Source: Proteles cristata cristata (Eukaryota > Chordata > Mammalia > Carnivora > Hyaenidae). Taken from it: DNA of 64,000 bases. Where the stretch lies: the NCBI GenBank assembly GCA_017311185.1, contig JAESUZ010001514.1:2232001-2296000 (forward strand). Reading direction: 5' to 3'. The notes under the pieces were generated by a model. The model was not told the origin of the DNA and did not search any database. It saw nothing but the letters and a program-made list of their open reading frames with translations. Position 1 is the first letter of the stretch. Each line of letters opens with the position of its first letter. A program made the translations under genes and the position numbers. Shown one piece after another: positions 24,304 through 36,300 of the stretch.

Positions 24304-24400
24304 GGCAGGGCCCGTGAGTTCAGGTGAGCAGTCTGCTCGTCGGGGCGGCCGGCAGCGGCGGCTCCAGGGCCCAGCATGCGCGCGGGGCCCCGCGGCCACC
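24304..24400 (+). other. CDX1: CDX1 5' UTR
   Basis: A short GC-rich leader between the TATA-predicted start and the ATG at 24401. It contains an upstream ATG at 24376 in a different frame. The CDX1 frame itself stays open upstream to at least 24314 without an ATG, so the 24401 ATG (context ggccaccATGt, a near-ideal Kozak match) is the clear start. Confidence 0.75.
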
Positions 24401-24696
24401 ATGTACGTGGGCTATGTGCTGGACAAGGATTCTCCAGTCTACCCCGGCCCCGCCAGGCCCGCGAGCCTCGGCCTGGGCCCGCAAGCCTACGGCCCCCCGC
24501 CCGCACCCCCTGGGCCCTCCCAGTACCCCGACTTCACCGGCTACTCTCACGTGGAGCCGGCCCCCGCACCCTCTGCGGCCTGGAGCGCGCCCTTCTCTGC
24601 GCCCAAGGACGACTGGGCCGCCGCCTATGGCCCCGGCCCTGCGGCCCCCGCCGCCAGCCCAGCCCCGCTGGCATTCGGGCCCCCTCCGGACTTTAG
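24376..24696 (+). other. Upstream ORF overlapping the CDX1 start codon
   Basis: An ATG at 24376 with A at -3 (ccagcATGc) opens a 106-codon frame. It runs over the CDX1 start in another frame and ends at 24696 inside exon 1. A ribosome that initiates here cannot reinitiate at the CDX1 ATG, so it would reduce CDX1 output unless scanning is leaky. The peptide is arginine- and proline-rich with no known domain. Much of its length is a by-product of GC-rich coding DNA. Confidence 0.5.
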
Positions 24697-24845
24697 CCCG
24701 GTGCCCGCTCCCCCCGGGCCTGGCCCAAGCCTCCTGGCGCAGCCCCTCGGCGGCCCGGGCGCACCGTCCTCGCCCGGAGCGCAAAGGCGGACGCCCTACG
24801 AGTGGATGCGGCGCAGCGTGGCGGCTGGAGGCGGCGGTGGCAGCG
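24401..24845 (+). CDS. CDX1: CDX1 coding exon 1
   Basis: Encodes residues 1-148 plus the first base of codon 149: the [16 protein letters not shown] start, the proline-rich activation region and the PYEWM motif, ending in a poly-glycine linker. The donor is gtaagg at 24846. The exon is strongly GC- and CpG-rich and continues the promoter CpG island. Confidence 0.96.
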
Positions 24846-27800
24846 GTAAGGACCCCTCCCTCGCCCTGCGCCTTTGGAAGGATCCCCTGGGCACCGGCAG
24901 GTGCCAGGGCGAGACCCAGTCGCCCCCTGTCTGACCCCTGTCCCGGCCCCGCAGTGGGCTCCCTGTTTGGGCCTCCCTGAACCACTCTGGTCCTGGGATG
25001 CTGTTGTCTCAGCTCCCCCTTCAGAATCCCAGACCACCTGAGCCTTAGTGGGCACGCCCTGTGCTTCTGTATAGATAGGGAAACTGAGACCCTTGAAAGT
25101 GAGGAACTGAGCCTTGTAGTTGCCTGGCGAGACTGGAACGCAGGCCCCCAGATGTAAAGCCAGGGCTCTTTTAGCAACCCTGGTCCCCTCGGTCCTCCGT
25201 TTCCTCCAGCCCTACGCCAGCCCGGAGAGGAAGCTGCAAACCGTCCCCAGAAGGGGCGATGCGCTGCCCTTGTGAACATAGGCACCGCTTTCCTTTCCAC
25301 GTCTCAGTACCCCCTTCAGTACAGGGAAGACATTGGTGGGTCATATCCTTTGGACCGAAAAAGAGCCCCCTTCGGTTAAATCGGTGTGGGGGTCCCTACC
25401 TTACCATCCCAGGGTCCTCCCTGAACTCTTGACCCCGGGGGAGGGGAAAGCAGGAGCAGTTGGGAAGGTGGCTACTGTTTGGCTCCTGAGACAGTGAACC
25501 TCCCGCCCCCAGGCAGGCCTCTCTGATCCACCCTCTTCAAAGGCAGAGGAGGGGGCAAGACAAAGGGCCGGCTTTAATGAGGGGCGGCCTGACCTCCTTT
25601 ATAGGTCCCCCCTTTGTCATGTAACAGGCTGCCCCTTGGCTCAGTAGTGACTCCTGCCGGCCGGAAAGTGAACACGCTACCCCATTGTCCGGACTGTGTC
25701 TGGCCTGTCCTGACAAAGGCCACCTGGCCTTAGGGGCGGGAAGTTGGCCTGCCCACCCTTTGATGTCCAGGCCCTCCCCCCTACCTCCAGCTGGGAGGAA
25801 GCCTGGGACTTCCCCCACCTCCTCTCTCTCTTCACCCCCGTGTCCCCACACACGCTCCTCACTGGCCGAGGCAGATGTTGGGCAGGTCTGGCTATAATTG
25901 TAGTGCCTTCTCGGGAGGCCCAGGGACACAGAAGCCCCGATCGCCTCTGAGGACTGGGGGTGGGGGGGTGGGAGTGCCCCAGCTGTGCCACTCATCTGTG
26001 TGACCTTGGCTAAATACTGACAACTAACCTTTATGGAACGCTTGCTAACGGACCAGACACAGCCTAAGACCTTACCTGCATGAACCCACTTAATTCTTAA
26101 CAACATTATTGTAGGTACTATTATCAACCCCATTTTTAAGATGAAAAATCTATGACCCAGAGAGGTTAAATCCTTACACAAGGCCATTTAACCAGGAAAT
26201 GGTGGGGCTAGGACCTGACGCCCGGCCCACTGACCACCCTGCCTGTGTTCTAATCCTCTAAACAACAGCTTCTCTCGTTAGTCATCTTTTCTGGGTCTCA
26301 GTTTTACCATCTGTGACCTGATAGGGAAGGTCTCGTACCTTTGGTTTGGTTATAGAGGGGCCCTGTCAGAAAAATCTGGTGGGAAATACAAATCTCCCTA
26401 GACAAAAAGTGCCGCCTGATTCAGTTGACAATTTGAGGGATTCTAGAAGCTCCAAAAGGATTTCTCCATTGACCCTGGTTGAGAACCCAGCATTAGGTTA
26501 AATGAGAGGAGGTGTCTGGGGCCACTGACCCTCCCCCCCCATTTTGTGTCTGTTCCCTGGAGAAAGAAGCCGGCTTTTCCTGCTCTGTTCCAGTTGCTGC
26601 TTCCTCCTGATCAGGCAGCTTTGGAGATGGGTGGCGAGGCGGTGGGGGGTGGGGAGAGGGCAGGGGGTCCAGATGGAAGAGGATTTCTGCAGGAGAGAGG
26701 ACTTGGAGAGGGTGCACCAGTGGGGGTCAGAGGACAGGTGCAAGGCCTGGGGGCACTTTCAGGCTGTGTGATTTGGGGCAAGTCACCTTTCCTCTCTGGG
26801 CAGAGCAGCTGCATGCGAACCCCGTCCCAGCCTCTTGGTCCCAAAAGTCATCTGAAAACTGTGTCCCCCAGGCAGACAGGGGGCCTCGCTGTAAGTCTGC
26901 CCAAAGCCAAGACACCGTTCCCGTGTTTACTCCCAGGAAGTAGGAAGAGAGGGCCAGGGGAGGTTTGCAGGCTCCAGAGGAAAGTGGCCGCCCCAGAAGG
27001 CAGGTGAGACTTATTCTGCTGAGGGCACAGCATCTCCAGCTTTCTAGAAGCTAGAAGCTGTTGCCTGTCTGCCCAGGAGCATCTGACCAGCAGTACTGAG
27101 ATTAAGATGGGGCAGGATTGGAATGGGGTTTCAGATCCTCCCTGAGAGAGAGGCCAAGCCCCACCCCCACCCCCACCGTGGCCTCAGTTTCTCCTTCTGA
27201 GCCATGAAGACCCCAGGGCTCCGGGGTGTTGCCTGTGTGATGCTGCTGTCTAGGATAGCAAAGGGAAGGTCTGTACCTGCCAGCACACCCCCCCTCAAAC
27301 GTTGCCAGCCCCTCCCCTCCTTTCCTGCACCTGGGCTCCTAGCACTCCAGAACATCCGAACTGGACAGCTGGAGACCAGACAGGGTTGGAGAACCAAAGC
27401 CCAGGGTCCTTAAGAAATTTACTAGCTTCACACAAGTGGAGGCTGCACTGGAATAGATGTCGGAGGAATCTGTTAAAATTTCCCCAATGGTTTCCGGTTG
27501 GGAAATCTATCCCCCCTGAAGTCTACAAGGCTGTAGAGCATTGGCCCCTGGCCCCTGCCTGCCTCCCCCACCTTGTCCCAGGTACTTACTCTGTCCTTGG
27601 CCACCAAGCCCTAGACACTCCAGCCTTCTTTTAGTTTCTCAGATGTGCCATGTCCCGCCACCGGTCCTGTGCATGGGCTGTTCCCTCTTCCTGGAGACTC
27701 CTTTGCCCTACCTCTTTGCAGGCCTAGCTCCTTCTCACCCTTCAGGTCTTAGCTTAATGGTCAGTCCTCAGAGAGGTCCTCCCTGATGTCCCAAGGAAGG

Positions 27801-30800
27801 CTCCCCCATACACGCTGGTCATCTTCACCATGTTTCATTCAGAGCGCTAACCCCCTGTGTGTGTGTGTGTGGTCCGTTTCCCCACCTGCCACAGTAAACG
27901 CCCCGTGAGGTCCAGAGCCATGTCCATTTGAGCCATCCCTACCTTCCAGATACCATCCCAGTGCATGGCGTTTAGTAGGGGTGCAGTACATTTTGTTGAA
28001 TAGAAGGAACAGGACAAGTGTGAGGAACAGTAGTAAGAGAGCTCTGAGCGAAGAGGGAGACATGAGATCTTGCCGTTGACGCGTTCCTGACGGCCCCAGC
28101 CCCGGAGATGGGACCGCGACGAGCTGACATAGCTCGTGCCTGTGGTGGAAGCCTGGTCGCCGCCCTCTCCCTCTTGGGACGGTACTCCAGCCTCAGCGAG
28201 GAGTTGGCTGAGCTGAGGCTGGGACTGCCATCTCAGCCTGGTCCCAAGGAGGGACTGTGAGAGCTGGAAAGATGAGGGAGAGGCTGTTGGGCTCCATTCT
28301 GTAATCAACATGTTAACCAGTTCAGAGCGATTGCTGTCACTTGACCGAGGCCAGGATAGGAAAGGACTAGAAGCGTTCTAGTCTGTGGTCTTCCCCGTTT
28401 GCACATATAAATACCAGCTTTGTCATTAAGAGGGTTATATGCCGTCCTCTATCAAAGGCTCAGCATCTGTTCCTCGTGAATAAATAGTACTTCCCAGTTG
28501 GTGGCCTACGGGGTGGCTGATGTCCCACACAGCCAGGGAGATGTCCACAGTGATCATGAGGCTGTGGCAGCAGGGTTTAGGTCTTAGTCCAGCCCCTTCA
28601 GGTTTCAGATGGAGAAACTGAGGCCCAACGAGGGGATGAACCCTCTTCTCCCCACCACGTTCCAGATCCTCTTTCTTGGCCCATTGCCACAGCCACCAGT
28701 GTGGCCTCTCACTTTCCGCCTCTCTCTGACACCCCAGCTGTCTTTGCAACCATTCATTACCAGATTTACCTTTGCGAGGCACATCTCCTGATCAAGAGCA
28801 TTCCACGGCTCCCCACTGCCATTGGACTTGCCGTTTTGTTATACGCCATTTTGTTGCTGTCAAATCCAGCCCTATTTCTGTGGCATTCAGTGTCCTCTTG
28901 AGAGGGCTATTGAAGCCACTCTCTCACTGGTTTGTCTAGATACAGAAATGCCTACTGGGGGGTGGCTTGCAGCTGGGCTTCAGAGCCTCAGGCCTGGGAC
29001 TGCATTTCCGTTGGAAGCTGCATGGCCTCAGGCAAGTTACCTTGGATCACTTCTCTGAACCTCAGTTTCTTCCACTATAACATTAGGATAATAACAGGAT
29101 TGTACCTTGAAGCAATGGTGCCCATCAAGCCCAGCCCCTGTGCTTGGCATACAGTAGGTGCTTAGTATATCAGTGCCTATGACCGCCTCTGCCTGTTCTT
29201 AGCAGGTGCCCGGAAACACACATCTCACATTCCCTGCCTCTCCAGTCTGGCTCCTTCAACCTAAATTACCCATCCTTCCCTCCTTCATCTTCACCAGTTC
29301 AAATGCTGTGACTTCACTGCTACTGCCACCTCCTCTAGAAAGTCCTCTTTGGTTTCCTCCCCTCCAAGCATTACATCGCCCTTGTTTCAACAGCATTTAC
29401 CACTATCTTGTTTACCTCTTCCATCTCCCCCAAGGACCGGTCAGGGTCAGCCCCATCCTTTCACCATGCCTGCCCATGGCCAGAGCTCATGATGAAGCTG
29501 ATAATCCCCACATTGGTTGCATCCCCACCTAATGTGCCAGGCAGTGTGCCAAGAACCTTGCATGGGTTTTCTCACTTAAGCTTCGTAACAACCCTAAGAG
29601 GTGTGAGGATCTATTATTAGCCTCATTTTACAGATAGAGTTAATGGGGCTCAGAGAGGGTAAGGAACCTGCGGAAGCTCTACAGCCTAAGGAGCATCTAT
29701 CAAATAAAGCAACATGCTCAGCAGCCCCAGACCCCTTCTCGTGTGCGTCCCAGCCCAGGTGGGGAAAGGAGGCTGGTCAGGAAGGAGCTGGAAGACGCTG
29801 ATGGGGGAGGGTGGGCACAGCAGGGCCAGGCTGTTTAAAATTGGCTCTCTAGGCAGAAGCTGTATTTGACACCTCGTCTCTCAGATGTAGCTGGGAAGGG
29901 GAATGACCCAGTTAGAAGGTGGCAGAGGCTTTTTTTGGTTGGGTGTTTTTTCCCCTCCTGCTTTGGCCGATATTGCTGCCGAGAGCTTAGGAAATCATTC
30001 TGAAGGTCCAAAACGGCTTTGTGAGCTATAGGGTCTGGCTTGTCGGTAGGAAGTGATCTTAATGTGCTGGCCCTCCGATTTCTGTCCTGGAGCTCCTGGG
30101 ATTTGGAAACAACGTTTGCATCTGGAGTCAACATGAGTTAACATGCTGAACCCTCCCCGAGCCACACCTCAGCCCTCAAGCTTGGAGGGGTGCAGAGAGA
30201 GGGAGCAGACATTAGTGGAAGCCAAGATTGGCCCTTCAAGTTCAACACCTTCCTGGGATTTCCCATTGCTTTTGCAACTAAATTCAAAGCCCTCACCCCA
30301 AGGCTCAGAGCTCTCCTGGTCTCTCCAGCCTCACCATGTGCCTCTCCCATTCATTCATTTATTCATTCAGGCAGGCAGACTGGGGACTCTGGCCAGAAAG
30401 GCAGGCTGAGGATTCTCAGGGAGCTGGCACTGTCTGCCCTTTACTCTGCTGCTGTCTGCAACAGGGCCTTTGCACATGCTGTTCTCTCTTTCTGGAACAT
30501 TCCTCTCATTGATATAGAAACCACCTCAACCATCAGGTCTTGATTTAAATATCACTTCCTCCAAGAGACCCCCCCCCCCGCCACCAAAATAACTGAAGGC
30601 GGTACCCCCACCCTCTACCCCTGCAACTTAATCTGGCTCTCAGCTTTATGCTTACTTTCCTTCATGCTTATCCCAGCTTGTTATTATTTTGTTTGTTTTT
30701 AATCTGCCTCCCTCCCATGAAAGAGGGGAAGGAATGATTTAACAAATAAATCCTGAGTATCTACCATGGTAATAACGACATGAACCAGCACCTACTAAGT

Positions 30801-33295
30801 ACTCGGCAAGTGCTTAGCATTTTCTCAAATGCAGGTATTTCTGACCCTAGAACTGCACATTTCTGCATTAGATTAGTGGCTTTGGTAAGGCTCTGGGAGC
30901 AGGGGAGCTGGACGGAAGGACTGAGGTTGAGCTGACTAGTTGATGGGTTGGCTGTGGGAGCCCCAGGTGCCTCTTGGGCTTTTTGCCTGAGTATCTGGAG
31001 GGTGGTAGCCATTTGCCAAGATGAGGAAGATCAAGGAGCAGTCGATTTGAGTTGTATCTTCAACAAAGATTCATCCGGTACTCACTGACTCATGTCAGGC
31101 ACCGTTGTGGGGCTGTGTGAGCAAGATGACATGGTCCCTACCCTCATGGAGCAGACCGGGAACAAGTCACTGAGGGAGGGGACTTGCAAAGACCACCCCA
31201 TGAGCTAGGGAAGGGCAGGAGCCTAGAGCCCCTCCCTGCATCCCCCCCACCCCCAGAATGTGTGACCTAGGAACCCAAGCCTGCAGATAATTGGGCAGGG
31301 ACTTGATTTCCATGGTGACCTGGGGAAGGGTAAGGCTGGAACGTGCACTTGGACATGGCTCAGAGAGACCTCCAGCTGTTCAAGCCTGGGGGAAGCCTCG
31401 AAGGGCCACAGTCGCTGTTTGCTAGTCTTACAAGGGCTGTTCTGGGTCAAGGGCACCCCTTATTTTTTGGGTGCCCCTGTGGAAAAACCTGGGGAAAATA
31501 CAAGCGGGCTGTAGATGTAAGAGCAGGCTGCTTTGCAGACAGGACGAGCACAGTCTGCTTAGGATGCGATGCAGCTGTGGGCATCTGGCCCGAGGGAGGG
31601 TTTTGGTCTAGGAGGGCTGTCCAGTGGAACTTTCCGTGATGGAGAAAGTGCTCTCTATCTCTCCTGTCCAGGATGCTAACTGAAACTAGCTGCATGTGTC
31701 TGTCAGGCACTTGAAATATGGCTCGTGAGGCTAAAGAGGTGAATTCTTAATTCTATTTAGGTATTTTAAATGTAAGTAGGGGCTTCCGAGTGGCTCAGTC
31801 AGTTGAGCGTCTGACTTCGGCTCAGGTCATGATCTCACGGTTCGTGGGTTTGAGCCCCATGTCGGGCTCTGTGCTGACAGCTCAGAGCCTGGAGCCTGCT
31901 TCGCATTCTGTGTCTCCCTCTCTCTCTTCCCCGCCCCCCCACCCTTGTTCACACACACTCGCTTTCAAAAATGAATAAATGTTATAAAAAAATTAAAAAA
32001 TTAAGTAGCTCTGTGTGGCTAGTAGCTGTCATATAAGAAGGCACAGGAAAACTGCTCCTGAGAGTTCTAGAATCTCTAGCTCATCCATTCCCGACAAGCT
32101 CCTTATTCTCCACCAAGGAGCCTCTCCCACTTCTGTCTCTGCACTCAGCTTCAGCTTCATCATTGACTAGATTGTATCAAGGATTGCCTCGCTCAATAAG
32201 TTCTCACCCTTGATCTCCACAACTACAGTGTATCGAGGAGGAATTCATGTCCTCAGTGTGCAGCTGTATACGTGGGATCCAGAGAGGTTCGGTGCCTTGC
32301 CTGGGTTCACATCGCCGGCCTGCGGCCAGGTGGGAGTACAGCAGACAGGTCCACTTGACCCTGAACTTTCTGTCCTCCTCACTGCCTCCTGCAGCCCCGC
32401 CAGGCCCCGTGCCTCCATGGAGAAAACAGGGCAGGGGACGACACCAGGGTGGTCTGGGAGGAGCCGGTGCAGGGCCAGCTGCGTGCTGTGACTGGGAAGG
32501 AGGGCGGGCGGGGGGGGGGGCAGGGAAGAGAAGCTTGCTTAAGGCTGCCGGACCTCCACCCCCATGCCAGCCTCACCCCTGCTCCAATGCAGAACCCTGA
32601 TGGTTCAGGAACCCTGATGGTTCAGCTGGAAGGAGGACCCAATCAGGGCCCAGGAGATACCCTCAGGGCCCAGGGAGCGACATCCATTCATCATTAAAGC
32701 AGCCAGGTTAAGGCTGCCACAGAGGAGGGCCCACCCCTGCTGGTGGGATGGAGAATCAAGCCCTAGCTGAACATCCACGTCCAGCAGCTGGGCCAGATCT
32801 CCCGGCTCCCAGGCCAGTGTGCTCCTTACCCTGCGGCTCCCCATCAGGCCACATTCCTCCCTCTCCCTAGGGACCCTTCCGACATCCGCTTCTGCAAATA
32901 GCCCGGGTCTCCTTGACATCCCCTCCGCTCTTTGCCATTTACAAGCTGCTTTCCCGTCCAAAGCCGGAAGAAGTTCAGTCTCTCTCAAGTCCTTTGGCTA
33001 AATCTGGTCAGACCTAGGCCCAAGCCCTTAGAGGGCTCAGGGCTGCACAGAACTTCAGACTCTACAGGCCCTCAGAGCAGACCCTCTTCCAATGCACAGG
33101 AGAAACTGAGGCCCAGAGAGTAGAAGAGACTTATTCCAGGATGCACAGATGACACAGAACTGGGCCCAGGACAGACTGACTTCAGCTAGTGGCTCATAAT
33201 AATACTCACGGGCTGTTAGAGGTGGCCGGAGAGCAGGATGCCATGGATCTGGGCTGGAGTGTTTATAATAAGCTTACCTGCATGCATGTGTGTGC

Positions 33296-33332
<37 letters not shown>

Positions 33333-36300
33333 TAGGGGGTAGGTTGTGATACACAGTCATGGTGGGGCCGGACCACACAGGGAGGCAGCATAGAGGGTTG
33401 AGGCTGGATTGGTCAGAGGGCCAGAACCGGCACTGTCACCCCCAAGGCCACAAACCTAGCAGGAAGAGGGCCCAGGAAGTGCTGACCCAGGGCCGTTGGA
33501 TTTTCCTGGAGCCACCCACCCTGCCCTGGGGGCAGACGCTGCACTCTGTCCTCGCCTGGCCCAGGCTGGGTGGGGAGGCCGGCAGCAGGCTGCTGTGGCT
33601 CCTGTCCCCTTCCCCCCAGCTGGGCAGGCCCCAGTATCCAGGCTCTCAGACAGGGAAATCAGCCTTAGAATTCTTTCAGCTCAAATAACAAACACAACCA
33701 GAGAATCAACAAACATTGGGAGCCCTGTGTTTCCAAGTTGGAAAGCACCTCTTAAATAGTCCCCCACCGTCCAGATCCACTTCCCGGCCCTCCTGCCACA
33801 CGGCTCATCGGGCCACAGTTGGGAATGAGGAAGATCTGCCCATCCTTGCACACCTACTAAGTGCCAGGTGCTGTGCGAGGTGTCCTCCCTCTATCTCGAA
33901 TGACCTGCCGTGCCCCCAGTGTGCCCCTGGTGAGGGAGACCTCACACTGCGTGAGAGGTTCTGGAACTCTTCAGCAGACCTGGGTTTAAATCCCACCTGC
34001 CAGATGTGTGAACCTCTCTGAGCCTCAGTTTGCTTGCCTGTAAGCAGGGATAACAGTTACACAGTTGCATAGATTGTTGAGACGTATATAATCTCACACA
34101 TGGACGTGTTGGCCATTATGAGAACAATAGTTCTTCGCCTTTTATGGATACAGAGCTCAGAAAGCCGAAGTGATTAGTCCTAGATCCCCCAGCCAGTGAC
34201 ACCCCCCCACCGCAGCCATTGACACCTTCCCCCCCCCCCCACCCCCAGAGCCAGTGAGAAGCTGTACTGTGCAATCCCAGAGGTCTGTTTGCCCAGACCT
34301 CCTCATGCCAAGGTCACCTGACAGCTAGTCACGTTATCAAATCCCCCAAGTCCCATTTTAGCCCCACTGAATCTGAATTTCTGGTCTAGAATCTGTGCTT
34401 TTAAAAAGCTTCCCGGGACCTCCAGGGTGCATGCTTTCAGAGATGGGGAATCTGCTGCCTCTACAGCAGCCCAGTGCACATGGATGGGCCACTCATCGTG
34501 TCCCAAAGCCAGAGAGCCAGAGCAAAGAGAACGCTTCTCATGTGGGTGAGTTATCCAAGGGCCTCCCCTGGTGTGCTCACCATCCCCCTTCCCCCCACCC
34601 CCTGCACTGGCATCTAGCCTGGAGGGTTATTCATTAGGGGCTGGGAGTGGCTGGCCTCCGTCAGACACCTGTTGCAGGAGCCCGGACTTCCCTCTCAGCC
34701 CCAGCATCCCAAGGGCCTGTAAATCATTCATCCCGGGGCCCTCTCCCTGCCTGCTGCTCTCACACACCTCCCTGCCCCCTCCCTCCGAGGCTCACAGGAG
34801 GGGGAAGGGAGGGTGGCTTGGGGCAGTCAAGAGTTCTGGCCCAGAGCTGGGACTGGAGCCCAGGGCTCCTGATTGTCATTAAAAATACAAATTCATGTTG
34901 CACATGGTGAGAAAAAGAGAGAGAAGAGAAAAAGGAAGGAGGGGGGGAGGACGGAAGGAAGGAAGGGAAAGAACAAACAAGGGGCACCTGGGTGGCTCAG
35001 TTGATTCAGCCTTCAACTTTAGCTCAGGTCATGATCTTGAGGTTTGTGCATTCGAGCCCTGTGTCAGGCTCTGTGCTGACAGCTCAGAGCCTGGAGCCTG
35101 CCTCTGATTCTGTGTCCTCTCTCTCTCCGCACCCCCTCCACTCATTCTCTCTCTCTCTTAAAAACAAACATAAGAGAGAAAGGAAGGAAGGAAAGGAGGG
35201 AAAGAACAAGGAAGGAAGGAAGGAATGAAAGAAAAAGAATCATCCCAAAGACTCTTGCCTCCTCACCTTCCTGAGGACCCACAGCTTCTGGGTCGCTCTC
35301 CAGGGGCAGCCTCTGTTATTGGCTTGTATATTCTTTTAGAAAGAATTCTATGGGCACAACATATGTGTGAGTGTGTGTGTGTGTCCCCTCACTTTTATAC
35401 AAAAAACAGTAACATACCATTAGGTTTTTTTTTCTCAGTACATCTTAGAAATTGCTCCATATTGGTATGAAGAGAGCTTTATAATTTTTTTTAAATGTTT
35501 TAATTTTGAGAAACAGAGAGAGAGGGAGACACAGAATCCAAAGCAGGCTCCAGGCTCTGAGCTGTCAGCACAGAGCCCGATGCGAGGCTCTAACCCACGA
35601 ACCTCGAGATCATGACCTGAGCTGAAGTCAGCCGCTTAACCGACTGAGCCGCCCAGGCCCCCAATATAATGTTCCTCTTCATGGATGTACCGTGTCTTAT
35701 TTAGCAAGTCCCCCAGGTGTAGACACATCCAGTGTTTTTAGTCTCTGTGCCTTTCAAAGCAGCCATAGCCTTGGGCACTGTGAAATGAGCTCCTGGATTC
35801 GGGATTAACGGGCCACAGGGTGTGTGCACGTTAGCTGAGGCTAGGTGTTGCCAAGCTGGGCTCCAGGGAGGCTGTTCCAGTTCTTACTCCCTGGCCAGCA
35901 TAGGGGACCTGGTGGTTCCGGGACCGCGGTGTGACCCCAGAGGTTTTGTTCTTGAACAGAGCCACTTTCCTAGCAGTAGTGAAGGTGGGCTTCGAGAGCT
36001 CCACTAGGCCGAAGTTGGCCGGCGGTGCCTGAGCCCACCAGCCCATCCCCTGGGCCCAGGCAGGAGGCGGCAGGGCCTGGGGGCTGGGTCTGCCCTCACA
36101 GCTTCACTAGAAAGAAGTACTTATGCAGCTCGAGCCCTGTCTCCTAGTACCACCCCCTCCTCAAATCTGGGCCGAGTCAAGCTGCAGCGTGGGTGGCCTC
36201 ATCCCACTGCCAGGCAGGATGGCCGTCGGCAAAGATGCCTCCTTTCGGAGCCTCGGTTTCCCCCCATCTATGAAGTCAGATGTGATGGATCCCCACTTGT

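Noticed and set aside
24314..24934. Longer CDX1 reading starting from a GTG at 24314 and running into the intron
   Set aside because: The near-perfect Kozak ATG at 24401 matches the family start, and the exon clearly ends at the donor at 24845/24846.
24320..25300. 326-residue open frame on the minus strand across the CDX1 promoter and exon 1
   Set aside because: It is antisense to a GC-rich, stop-poor coding exon and CpG island. It runs on into intron 1 with no recognisable domain and no promoter of its own.
31780..31860. tRNA-like A and B boxes in the SINE heads
   Set aside because: They are tRNA-Lys-derived SINE promoters, not tRNA genes; no acceptor stem or intact cloverleaf was seen.
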